Shown here: positions 1-5,429 of the stretch, one piece after another
How positions within the stretch are numbered: the first letter of the stretch is position 1
Layout of the letters: every line of letters starts with the position of its first letter
Assembly: GCA_028286705.1 (NCBI GenBank)
Contig: JAQBRC010000036.1
Location: forward strand, 1 to 10,082
Direction: 5' to 3'
Length of the DNA stretch: 10,082 bases
Source: Candidatus Nomurabacteria bacterium
Lineage (GTDB): Bacteria > Patescibacteriota > Minisyncoccia > Phycocordibacterales > UBA9973
The notes under the pieces: model-generated
What the model saw: the letters and a program-made list of their open reading frames with translations, nothing else
What the model was told of the DNA's origin: nothing
Database searches by the model: none
Position numbers and translations under genes: made by a program

Positions 1-34
1 CGGGAGGTCGGCGGTTCAAGTCCGCTCGATCGCG
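1..34 (+). tRNA. tRNA, 3' part only (cut by window edge)
   Basis: Positions 10-26 form a T arm: stem GGCGG/CCGCT (last pair G-T) around the loop TTCAAGT. It is followed by the 3' acceptor strand CGATCGC (27-33) and discriminator G34. Positions 5-9 (AGGTC) are a normal variable loop and 1-4 are the end of the anticodon stem. The 5' half, and so the anticodon, lies outside the window. CCA is not encoded in full (CA follows the G), unlike the tRNA-Thr at 8743, so CCA would be added enzymatically. A G discriminator fits Asn, Asp or Trp among others, but identity cannot be assigned. Confidence 0.85.
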
Positions 35-46
35 CAGAATGAAATA

Positions 47-85
47 AACTAAAAACACCCTTTTAACCGAAGGGTGTTTTTAGTT
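47..85 (+). terminator. Intrinsic terminator of the upstream tRNA
   Basis: A near-perfect 16-bp stem pairs 47-62 with 70-85 around a 7-nt loop. The A-tract and T-tract lie inside the stem flanking a GC-richer core (CACCC/GGGTG), so it could work in both directions. It lies 12 nt after the tRNA end. Confidence 0.85.
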
Positions 86-106
86 CAAGAGCAGGGCATC
101 GTATCG

Positions 107-134
107 TTGACTTTTTATTTTTTTAATGTAAAGT
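107..134 (+). promoter_or_regulatory. Predicted sigma70-type promoter of the helicase gene
   Basis: A -35 box TTGACT (107-112), a 16-bp spacer and a -10-like TAAAGT (129-134) would start transcription near 141, giving a leader of about 30 nt before the ATG at 171. The -10 matches TATAAT at 4 of 6 bases. The arrangement closely resembles that at 2451-2478. Confidence 0.45.
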
Positions 135-170
135 AATAAAAACAATTTTGAACCTTAAAAACAATAGAAA

Positions 171-2315
171 ATGAAAAACGTATTCAAACTTATCGTAAAA
201 AATCTGCGCGAATATGTTCCTATAAACATATTCCGTGGAGGGCAGGAAACTGTCTATACCAGCATTCGCGATGCAATCGTGAAAGGTATACGGACCATGT
301 ATATTGAAGGTCCAACAGGTATGGGTAAATCATTTATCCAGTCTACCTTAGCAGATGCCATTATTAATGGCTCAGATCTTCAGGTGCTTCTTCTTGTTCC
401 AAAAATTACATTGCTTACTCAGATGCAGCGGGAGTTTATGAAATTCGCAAAGCATTTGATAATCGGGCTTGTTGGAAATAAGCACAAAACTTATGACAAG
501 CAGGTTACTGTAATGACGTACAACTCATTTCGTAATGTCAGTGCTGAGGTGCTCAAAAAGTACAGCGTCTTCTTCCTTGATGAAGCTCATAAGGCTTTAG
601 GGGAAAAGACAAAGGCAAAAATTCTTCAACAGGAACATGCAATTATTATCGGCTTTACTGCTACGCCAACGTATGATGAGAAAAGGAATTTGAAAGATTT
701 TCTCGGCCATGAGGCATACCGTATTTCTATACCCGAAGCCGTAAAGGTTGGAATGCTTTCAGCAATCCAATTCATTATTGGCAAGGTTCAGATAGAGATA
801 GTGGGTAAACGTAGCGATGAGACGCAGCCGGAATTCATGGAACGCATGGGCAAGGATATCATCCGTCAGGGCGGTAATATTGCGGCAGCAAAGCTGTACA
901 AGAAAATCTTTGAAAAAAGAGGTACAAGATTCATCATGTTCACTGCTTCTGTATATCAGGGGTGTGACTTAGTGGATGAGTTGCGTAGCAATGGCATCTC
1001 AGCTGAAATTATTACCGGAAAAATGAATATCGATGACCGAGAAAGACTTTTCAAAAGATTCGCTAATAACGGATTTAAAGTTTTGGTTGGTATCGATACC
1101 ATTAAAGAAGGTTTTGATGACGCTGGTGTTCATGGCGTACTGTATGCATACCCTGTTAATTCTATGGTCGACCTTATCCAAGGAGCGGGTAGATCTACTC
1201 GAATTGATGAACTCTTTCTTGATAAGGTTGCATATGTTGTGCAGCTTATGTTCAAAGGAAAAAGACAGGTATGGTACAACGATGCGCTTGAAGGCAAGGG
1301 ACCATTTGTTGCTCCTGATGAAGAATCGGGAACCGAAACATTTGTTAGGAGAAAGTTCAATTTAGTAAGCAGCGATGATCTTGATGGAATATCTGATGAG
1401 GTTATTGAGTCTGTAAGTGTTGATCACGAAGAGATTTTAAATTTAATTCAGGGATATGGATTGCCGGAAAAGGAATTTTATTCTACTTGGCAAGAGGCAT
1501 CTGAGGCTACGAGAAAGATAGGGATACTAAGTAGCAGTCAATATGGATCACTTTACAAACAAGACCCTCTTCTACCATCGAGCCCCGCTACTTATTACCT
1601 GGATTTTCCTGACTGGGATGATTTTTTAGGAAGAGATAAATCTTATCTTACCTGGCAACAGGCAAGCGAAGCGGCGTTAAGATTGGGTATAAAAAATCTT
1701 AACGAGTATAAAATGATTTATACTCGCGATCCCCTTCTACCGTCAAGTCCCCATACCTTCTATAAAGACTTTCCTAGCCAGCCTGAATTTTTTGGAAGAG
1801 AGAAGCCACTGTTTTATCAGACATGGCAGGAAGCGAGCCAAGCCTCAATGAGGCTTGGTGCTTCATCTAAAACAGAACATAAGTCTTTGTTTAAAAAAGA
1901 TTCACGCCTGCCAGGTAGTCCTGATAGATTCTATGAGGATTTTCCTGGCTGGTATGTATTCTTTGGAAAAGAAAAACCAAATAATTATCCTACATGGCAG
2001 GAAGCCTCTAAGGCAGCAAGAAAACTTGGGATATTAAGTAGTACTCAATATGAGTTACTTTATAAAAAGGATCCACGTCTGCCATTAAAACTTGATAGGT
2101 CTTACAAAGATTTCCCAGGTTGGGACAAATTCTTCAAAAGGGAAATATTTTATCCTACATGGCAGGAAGCCTCTAAGGCAGCAAGAAAACTGGGGGCTAC
2201 CTCTAGAAGGAAATATAAATCTTCTTCTAAAGAAAATCCTCGTTTGCCAGCATGTCCCGATGCTGTTTATGTGGATTTTCCCGATTGGTACACGTTCCTT
2301 GGTAAAAAGAAATAG
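171..2315 (+). CDS. SF2 DEAD/DEAH helicase with five C-terminal integrase-type repeats
   Basis: This 714-residue protein has a complete superfamily 2 helicase core. Seen are Walker A GPTGMGKS (47-54), the DEAH box (137-140), motif III TATP (163-166), a motif V-like stretch DTIKEGFD (309-316) and motif VI QGAGRSTR (337-344). The layout suits ATP-dependent translocation on nucleic acid, of the type seen in UvsW/RAD25-like and restriction-associated helicases. From residue ~437 five tandem repeats follow, each starting TWQ(E/Q)AS (439, 494, 551, 608, 663), with the pattern TWQEAS-A-RKLG, then Y-LYK-DPRLP-SP, then Y-DFP-W-FLG. They resemble the phage-integrase repeat unit (Pfam INT_rpt) and may bind DNA; that role is inference. 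No nuclease, methylase or recombinase domain is seen. The ATG at 171 lacks a Shine-Dalgarno sequence. The gene stands alone between terminators. The substrate is unknown. Confidence 0.9.
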   Translation: MKNVFKLIVKNLREYVPINIFRGGQETVYTSIRDAIVKGIRTMYIEGPTGMGKSFIQSTLADAIINGSDLQVLLLVPKITLLTQMQREFMKFAKHLIIGLVGNKHKTYDKQVTVMTYNSFRNVSAEVLKKYSVFFLDEAHKALGEKTKAKILQQEHAIIIGFTATPTYDEKRNLKDFLGHEAYRISIPEAVKVGMLSAIQFIIGKVQIEIVGKRSDETQPEFMERMGKDIIRQGGNIAAAKLYKKIFEKRGTRFIMFTASVYQGCDLVDELRSNGISAEIITGKMNIDDRERLFKRFANNGFKVLVGIDTIKEGFDDAGVHGVLYAYPVNSMVDLIQGAGRSTRIDELFLDKVAYVVQLMFKGKRQVWYNDALEGKGPFVAPDEESGTETFVRRKFNLVSSDDLDGISDEVIESVSVDHEEILNLIQGYGLPEKEFYSTWQEASEATRKIGILSSSQYGSLYKQDPLLPSSPATYYLDFPDWDDFLGRDKSYLTWQQASEAALRLGIKNLNEYKMIYTRDPLLPSSPHTFYKDFPSQPEFFGREKPLFYQTWQEASQASMRLGASSKTEHKSLFKKDSRLPGSPDRFYEDFPGWYVFFGKEKPNNYPTWQEASKAARKLGILSSTQYELLYKKDPRLPLKLDRSYKDFPGWDKFFKREIFYPTWQEASKAARKLGATSRRKYKSSSKENPRLPACPDAVYVDFPDWYTFLGKKK
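1479..2312 (+). repeat. Five tandem ~56-codon repeats inside the helicase gene
   Basis: The repeats encode the TWQEAS...DPRLP...DFP-W-FLG units, spaced 55, 57, 57 and 55 codons apart. Most have diverged at the DNA level, but units 4 and 5 share an exact 41-nt match (1986-2026 and 2151-2191), pointing to recent duplication or gene conversion. They are protein-coding, not CRISPR. Confidence 0.9.
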
Positions 2316-2319
2316 ATTC

Positions 2320-2350
2320 AATCCCCATCAGAAATGACGGGGATTTTTTA
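2320..2350 (+). terminator. Intrinsic terminator of the helicase gene
   Basis: The stem AATCCCC/GGGGATT (2320-2326/2339-2345) continues past one mismatch into TCA/TGA closed by a GAAA tetraloop (2331-2334), then runs into a T-tract. It begins 4 nt after the stop codon. Confidence 0.85.
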
Positions 2351-2360
2351 ATTCTTATTT

Positions 2361-2405
2361 TTCAAATCCGGTACCCCCGTATCCTATTTCCAACGGCCTC
2401 CACCA
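2361..2405 (+). other. Possible tRNA/tmRNA 3'-end relic between two terminators
   Basis: Two segments look like parts of a tRNA-like 3' end: TTCAAATCC (2361-2369), a typical T loop with the start of its 3' stem, and GCCTCCACCA (2396-2405), like the end of many tmRNAs and tRNAs with encoded CCA. They are ~26 nt apart, too far for one intact domain, and the 5' T-stem strand is absent. A terminator follows at 2419, as after a functional RNA. It could be a degraded attachment-site fragment or chance. Confidence 0.2.
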
Positions 2406-2418
2406 ATGCGCGCATAAT

Positions 2419-2446
2419 AAAAGCACCCCCAATAAGGGGTGCTTTT
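2419..2446 (+). terminator. Intrinsic terminator with no obvious intact gene upstream
   Basis: An 11-bp stem AAAAGCACCCC/GGGGTGCTTTT (2419-2429/2436-2446) encloses the loop CAATAA. No gene lies between this and the terminator at 2320-2350, so it is either a backup terminator or the leftover of a lost RNA gene. Confidence 0.8.
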
Positions 2447-2450
2447 CTAT

Positions 2451-2478
2451 TTGACTTTGAATACGAATCCTATAGAGT
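2451..2478 (+). promoter_or_regulatory. Predicted promoter of the 216-residue protein gene
   Basis: TTGACT (2451-2456), a 16-bp spacer and TAGAGT (2473-2478) predict a start near 2485, only ~11 nt before the ATG at 2497. TATAGA at 2471 is an alternative -10, but with a 14-bp spacer. Confidence 0.4.
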
Positions 2479-2496
2479 AATGAAAATCTTTATATT

Positions 2497-3147
2497 ATGG
2501 ACAAATTTTCAAAGAATGACCTTTTTGAGTTAAACGAGACTTTCTTTAAGATTGCGAAGAAGATGTCCCCGGAGCAGATCAAGTACTATGGGCGAAACGA
2601 GGAAAAGCTAGCAGAGCTTCTGCTTAACGAGAAGGTTACTATTATAGGAAAACCGATAGGATCCATTCTTATTCCGAAGCAAGAGGCTAACACCACAAAA
2701 GATATAATCCTGAATGCACCATTTAAAAAAAATGACATGTCTCTGGATATTGCCTCTCGGCTACACCCAAAAGTTCCTGGTAGTGAACAACGAACCGCTA
2801 CCTCTTTTCCTCTGCACTGTAGAATTACCCACGATGAAATCATCGATCAATTTGGCGGCATTGAAATGTTAGATCAGGTCACTTTTACTCTTAATCAGAT
2901 AAAGTATCTTGCTGACCAGCAACACTACGCTAACAAGAAAGGATTACTGGTACAAGGAGGGAAGAATCATTTCCTTATTGATGGCAGAAGAAATCAGAAG
3001 GAATTCCTGACACTATATTGGTATAAACCAGATAGTCACGGACTACGTAGAGAACGTGGATCTTGGGGATATTATCTTAGTGGGAACTCAGTCATGCAGT
3101 CTGATCATGGAAATTTACTTAGTGGCAGAATATTCATTTTAGAATGA
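2497..3147 (+). CDS. Hypothetical protein, 216 residues
   Basis: I do not recognise this protein. It is a soluble-looking, charged polypeptide with no signal peptide or membrane segment. The N-terminal ~45 residues look helical (KNDLFELNETFFKIAKKMS, then KLAELLLNEKVTIIG). The middle holds a stretch rich in His, Arg and Thr (residues ~90-115). The C-terminal ~60 residues (HFLIDGRRN, then LTLYWYKPDSHGLRRERGSWGYYLSGN) are rich in aromatics and glycine and look like a small beta domain. The weak impression that this tail recurs in other CPR hypothetical proteins is recollection only. Its own promoter and a strong terminator support a real single-gene unit. The ATG lacks a Shine-Dalgarno sequence and would sit on a very short leader. 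Confidence 0.8.
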   Translation: MDKFSKNDLFELNETFFKIAKKMSPEQIKYYGRNEEKLAELLLNEKVTIIGKPIGSILIPKQEANTTKDIILNAPFKKNDMSLDIASRLHPKVPGSEQRTATSFPLHCRITHDEIIDQFGGIEMLDQVTFTLNQIKYLADQQHYANKKGLLVQGGKNHFLIDGRRNQKEFLTLYWYKPDSHGLRRERGSWGYYLSGNSVMQSDHGNLLSGRIFILE

Positions 3148-3163
3148 ATACAGTTGTCATAAC

Positions 3164-3192
3164 AAAAGCCGCACATATTGTGCGGCTTTTTT
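3164..3192 (+). terminator. Bidirectional intrinsic terminator between convergent genes
   Basis: A 12-bp stem AAAAGCCGCACA/TGTGCGGCTTTT (3164-3175/3179-3190) with loop TAT is followed by T residues on the plus strand and carries an A-tract that becomes a T-tract on the minus strand. It serves the 216-residue gene (+) and the small membrane protein gene (-), whose stop codon touches it. Confidence 0.9.
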
Positions 3193-3448
3193 AGGGTTGA
3201 TAGCGGTCCATTCTTTTACCCAATACTGCTACGGGAAGAATAAGGAAAATAGAAACTGCTATTGATAATATGTTAAGAGGGTTGTGCGGACATATGTACG
3301 CTATAGTAAACACAATGATTACCGGGCAGTAAAATATTCTGCATATGTTGCACTCATTTCCTATTAACGGTTCTGCCACGGTATAAAGGATGATGACAAG
3401 CAATGCAATAATACATACTACGATTGCTATAATATGATCTGTTTCCAT
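3191..3448 (-). CDS. Small hydrophobic membrane protein, 85 residues
   Basis: The ATG (3448-3446 on the minus strand) and TAA stop define an 85-residue protein, mostly hydrophobic. There are three likely membrane segments: about residues 6-26, 40-53 and 58-77. The first loop carries a CxxC pair (C33, C36) close to C41, which could bind a metal or form a disulfide; this is inference. The tail KRMDRYQP is basic. I recognise no family. Support for a real gene is the consistent membrane topology, a good upstream promoter (TTGACA at 3495-3490) and a terminator directly after the stop. There is no Shine-Dalgarno sequence and the predicted leader is ~12 nt. It is divergent from the SHOCT-type membrane protein gene at 3539. 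Confidence 0.65.
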   Translation of the reverse strand: METDHIIAIVVCIIALLVIILYTVAEPLIGNECNICRIFYCPVIIVFTIAYICPHNPLNILSIAVSIFLILPVAVLGKRMDRYQP

Positions 3449-3466
3449 GATGCTATGTTTTCTTTA

Positions 3467-3495
3467 ACAGTATTCCTATAAGTGCCTACTGTCAA
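3467..3495 (-). promoter_or_regulatory. Predicted promoter of the 85-residue membrane protein
   Basis: On the minus strand a consensus -35 TTGACA (3495-3490) and a 17-bp spacer lead to TACTGT (3472-3467). Transcription would start near 3460, ~12 nt before the ATG. The -10 is weak (3 of 6), the -35 perfect. Confidence 0.45.
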
Positions 3496-3504
3496 CATGA
3501 AAAG

Positions 3505-3513
3505 TGCTATAAT
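3505..3513 (+). promoter_or_regulatory. Extended -10 promoter of the SHOCT membrane protein
   Basis: TGCTATAAT is a perfect extended -10 (TGnTATAAT, box at 3508-3513). No clear -35 lies upstream, which extended -10 promoters tolerate. The predicted start near 3520 argues for an ATG at 3539 or 3545 rather than the upstream GTG 3482 or ATG 3497. Confidence 0.6.
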
Positions 3514-3538
3514 AAAGATATTAGTAGCTAACCATTTA

Positions 3539-3790
3539 ATGTATATGTATTACGGATATTTTGATTTCATTGGAGGCATGTTCCACATCATCGGATGGGT
3601 ATTGTTTGTTATGTTTATCGTCTGGGCTATTCGCGGATTCCGCGGACGACACCATTCTCGATGGTGTGATGGTACTAACTGCAACCATCCCATGCATGGC
3701 AATCGTGCCCTTGATCTATTAAAGGAGCGATACGCAAAAGGGGAGATAAACACTGCTGAATTTGAAGAAAAGAAGAAGAATTTGCAATAA
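3539..3790 (+). CDS. Small membrane protein with C-terminal SHOCT domain
   Basis: With the start at 3539 the protein has 83 residues. It has a short N-terminal stretch (MYMYYGYFDFIGG), one membrane helix (about residues 15-31, HIIGWVLFVMFIVWAI), a basic region with two Cys and several His (RGFRGRHHSRWCDGTNCNHPMHGN), and a C-terminal SHOCT motif (LDLLKERYAKGEINTAEFEEKKKNL). SHOCT is a short C-terminal domain common on small membrane proteins and thought to be an oligomerisation or interaction module; its function here is unknown. The Cys/His cluster suggests metal binding, by inference. The frame is open back to a GTG at 3482 and an ATG at 3497, but both precede the predicted transcription start. 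ATG 3545 is an equally good alternative. Terminated at 3806-3830. Confidence 0.8.
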   Translation: MYMYYGYFDFIGGMFHIIGWVLFVMFIVWAIRGFRGRHHSRWCDGTNCNHPMHGNRALDLLKERYAKGEINTAEFEEKKKNLQ

Positions 3791-3805
3791 TTAGCAATTT
3801 CACAC

Positions 3806-3832
3806 AAAAAGCCCTATTTTGGGGCTTTTTGC
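3806..3832 (+). terminator. Intrinsic terminator of the SHOCT protein gene
   Basis: AAAAAGCCC (3806-3814) pairs with GGGCTTTTT (3822-3830) around a 7-nt loop. It lies 15 nt past the stop codon. Confidence 0.85.
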
Positions 3833-3841
3833 TTGTAAACA

Positions 3842-3870
3842 TTGACAATAAAAACTAATGATGTTATCAT
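3842..3870 (+). promoter_or_regulatory. Strong sigma70-type promoter of the DEAD-box helicase
   Basis: A perfect -35 TTGACA (3842-3847), an optimal 17-bp spacer and TATCAT (3865-3870, 5 of 6) make this the best promoter in the window. The predicted start near 3877 gives a ~70-nt leader, the longest here. Confidence 0.75.
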
Positions 3871-3890
3871 AGGAACATTATTAAACATAT

Positions 3891-3925
3891 TGTGTTATGG
3901 ACTATTCTGAAGTCTGAATGACACA
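3891..3925 (+). promoter_or_regulatory. Hairpin in the 5' leader of the DEAD-box helicase mRNA
   Basis: TGTGTTAT (3891-3898) pairs with ATGACACA (3918-3925) over 8 bp with one G-U pair. After an internal loop, GACT/AGTC (3900-3903/3911-3914) closes a 7-nt loop. The hairpin ends ~21 nt before the ATG. No T-tract follows, so it is not a terminator. It may affect translation or mRNA stability, possibly with temperature or by the helicase itself; this is inference. Confidence 0.4.
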
Positions 3926-3946
3926 GTAATAGAAAATAAAACAATA

Positions 3947-5362
3947 ATGACTATGACAAACGCCGGAAACGGCAACAATTTTTCCCGTTCTACAGGAGGA
4001 AGTTCTCGCGGTCCACGTCCAGCAAGTGCTGGCGGGTTCTCACGTTCTTCATCTGCAGGCGGCAACCGTGGAGGCAACTCTGGCGGCTTTAGTGGGGGAG
4101 CTTCACGTAGTGGAGGTTTCTCAGGTGGCGCATCACGCGGCGGATTCAGTTCTGGCGGTTCACGTGGTGGCTTTAGCTCAGGTGGCTCTCGTGGAGGGTT
4201 CAGTGGCGGCGGACGCCCATCATTTGGTGGACGTGGCGGCGGCAAGGGACGTTCATTCAAGGGCGACAACATTGATGAAACTCGTTTCATCAATCGCGCA
4301 ACTGACACTGTTGAAGAAGTACACGTAGCAAAGCATACGTTTGCTGACTTTGGCGTGCACGAATTGCTCGCGGCTAACCTCGCAGCAAAAGGATACGTAC
4401 AGCCTTCTCCTATTCAGGACCAGGCTATTCCTGTTGCACTTGAAGGCAAGGATGTGATTGGTATTGCAAACACTGGTACTGGTAAGACAGCAGCGTTTCT
4501 AATCCCTATCATCAACAAGCTAGTGAGTGACAAGAATCACAAAGTGATGATCCTTACCCCAACTCGCGAACTTGCTCAGCAGATTGAAGCGGAATTCCGT
4601 TCAATGACTGTTGGCATGCGCTTGTGGTCAGTATCAGCAGTTGGAGGACTTCCAATCATGCGCCAGATCCGTTCATTGGAAATGGGTGTGCACATTGTGA
4701 TCGGTACTCCAGGACGTGTTAAGGATCTTATTGCTCGCAACAAGATCAACATGGCTCAGATTGGTACAATCGTACTTGATGAAGCTGACCGTATGATGGA
4801 CATGGGATTCATCGATGACATGCGCATGATCCTTGGCGGTATGCCAAAGGAACGTCAGAGCCTGTTCTTCTCAGCGACATTCTCTGCTGAGATCAAGCAC
4901 TTGTGTCAGGATTTCCTAACGGATCCTGTTACTGTTGCAATCAAGACTCGTGATACCGCTTCAAACGTTGACCAAGACGTGATCCGCAGCCATCCTGCTG
5001 ATCGTGTAGAAAAGCTTCATGATCTTCTTACTCAGGAAGAATTCAAGAAAGTATTGATCTTCCGTGAGACAAAGCACCACACAGACGAGCTTGCTCGTGA
5101 ATTGAAAGATCGTGGATTTGCAGTATCTGCATTGCACGGCGATATGCGTTCTCGTGAACGTTCTCGCGCTGTTGAAGCCTTGTCTAAGGGACAGATTCAG
5201 GCGGTGATTGCAACTGACGTTGCAGCTCGCGGTATCGACATTCCAGACATCACTCACGTGATTAACTTCGATACTCCTTCAACATACGACACTTATGTTC
5301 ACCGTATCGGCCGTACTGGTCGCGGAAACAAGAAGGGCGTAGCATTGACCTTCGTTCGATAA
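3947..5362 (+). CDS. DEAD-box ATP-dependent RNA helicase with N-terminal RGG-like tail
   Basis: This 471-residue protein is an ATP-dependent RNA-unwinding enzyme of the bacterial RhlE/DeaD type, acting in ribosome assembly, mRNA decay or cold adaptation. All core motifs are present: Q motif with Q157, motif I ANTGTGKT (174-181), Ia PTRELA (205-210), TPGR (254-257), DEAD (278-281), SAT (309-311), HGDM (397-400), ATDVAARGID (422-431) and HRIGRTGR (452-459). The chain ends just after motif VI, with no C-terminal RNA-binding extension. Instead residues ~17-106 are a disordered Gly/Ser/Arg-rich tail with SRGGFSSGG repeats, probably for RNA binding or condensate formation (inference). Most bacterial relatives carry such tails at the C-terminus. 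ATG 3953 is an alternative start (MTMTN). There is no Shine-Dalgarno sequence. Driven by a strong promoter and closed by a strong terminator. The exact subfamily is not settled. Confidence 0.95.
   Translation: MTMTNAGNGNNFSRSTGGSSRGPRPASAGGFSRSSSAGGNRGGNSGGFSGGASRSGGFSGGASRGGFSSGGSRGGFSSGGSRGGFSGGGRPSFGGRGGGKGRSFKGDNIDETRFINRATDTVEEVHVAKHTFADFGVHELLAANLAAKGYVQPSPIQDQAIPVALEGKDVIGIANTGTGKTAAFLIPIINKLVSDKNHKVMILTPTRELAQQIEAEFRSMTVGMRLWSVSAVGGLPIMRQIRSLEMGVHIVIGTPGRVKDLIARNKINMAQIGTIVLDEADRMMDMGFIDDMRMILGGMPKERQSLFFSATFSAEIKHLCQDFLTDPVTVAIKTRDTASNVDQDVIRSHPADRVEKLHDLLTQEEFKKVLIFRETKHHTDELARELKDRGFAVSALHGDMRSRERSRAVEALSKGQIQAVIATDVAARGIDIPDITHVINFDTPSTYDTYVHRIGRTGRGNKKGVALTFVR
3995..4264 (+). repeat. 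Gly/Arg/Ser-rich coding low-complexity region
   Basis: It encodes residues ~17-106 of the DEAD-box protein. Three near-identical 9-residue units (SRGGFSSGG type, residues ~62-88, DNA ~4130-4210) form a clear tandem array; synonymous codons differ between units, so the protein sequence rather than the DNA seems conserved. Confidence 0.8.
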
Positions 5363-5371
5363 TAAAACAGC

Positions 5372-5408
5372 AATAAAAACACCGAGACTATGTCTCGGTG
5401 TTTTTATT
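5372..5408 (+). terminator. Strong intrinsic terminator of the DEAD-box helicase
   Basis: A 17-bp stem (5372-5388/5392-5408) with core CACCGAGAC/GTCTCGGTG and loop TAT is flanked by A- and T-tracts. It lies immediately upstream of the next gene's -10 box, so this gene's -35 region falls inside the hairpin. Confidence 0.92.
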
Positions 5409-5412
5409 TACA

Positions 5413-5421
5413 TGATATAAT
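5413..5421 (+). promoter_or_regulatory. Extended -10 promoter giving a near-leaderless mRNA
   Basis: TGATATAAT matches the extended -10 consensus exactly (box 5416-5421). A start 6-8 nt downstream falls at about 5428-5429, at or just before the ATG at 5430. No -35 is visible, because that stretch is the preceding terminator. Confidence 0.65.
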
Positions 5422-5429
5422 TTATAGGC

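Noticed and set aside
1479..2312. CRISPR-like regularly spaced repeats
   Set aside because: The period (165-171 nt) is a whole number of codons, the repeats are degenerate in DNA but conserved in protein, and they lie in frame inside the helicase gene.
171..3147. A restriction-modification or defence island built from the helicase and the 216-residue protein
   Set aside because: The two genes have separate promoters and terminators, no methylase or nuclease is present, and the second protein has no recognisable domain.
3482..3538. Upstream GTG (3482) or ATG (3497) starts for the SHOCT membrane protein
   Set aside because: A perfect extended -10 at 3505-3513 puts transcription start near 3520, after both codons, and the protein pattern is complete from 3539 or 3545.
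3877..3946. A known riboswitch upstream of the DEAD-box helicase
   Set aside because: The leader has only one simple hairpin and none of the conserved cores of riboswitch classes I know.
3895..4308. Proline-rich open frame on the minus strand
   Set aside because: It is the antisense of the Gly/Arg-rich tail of the DEAD-box helicase; the Pro-rich pattern is a by-product of GGN codons.
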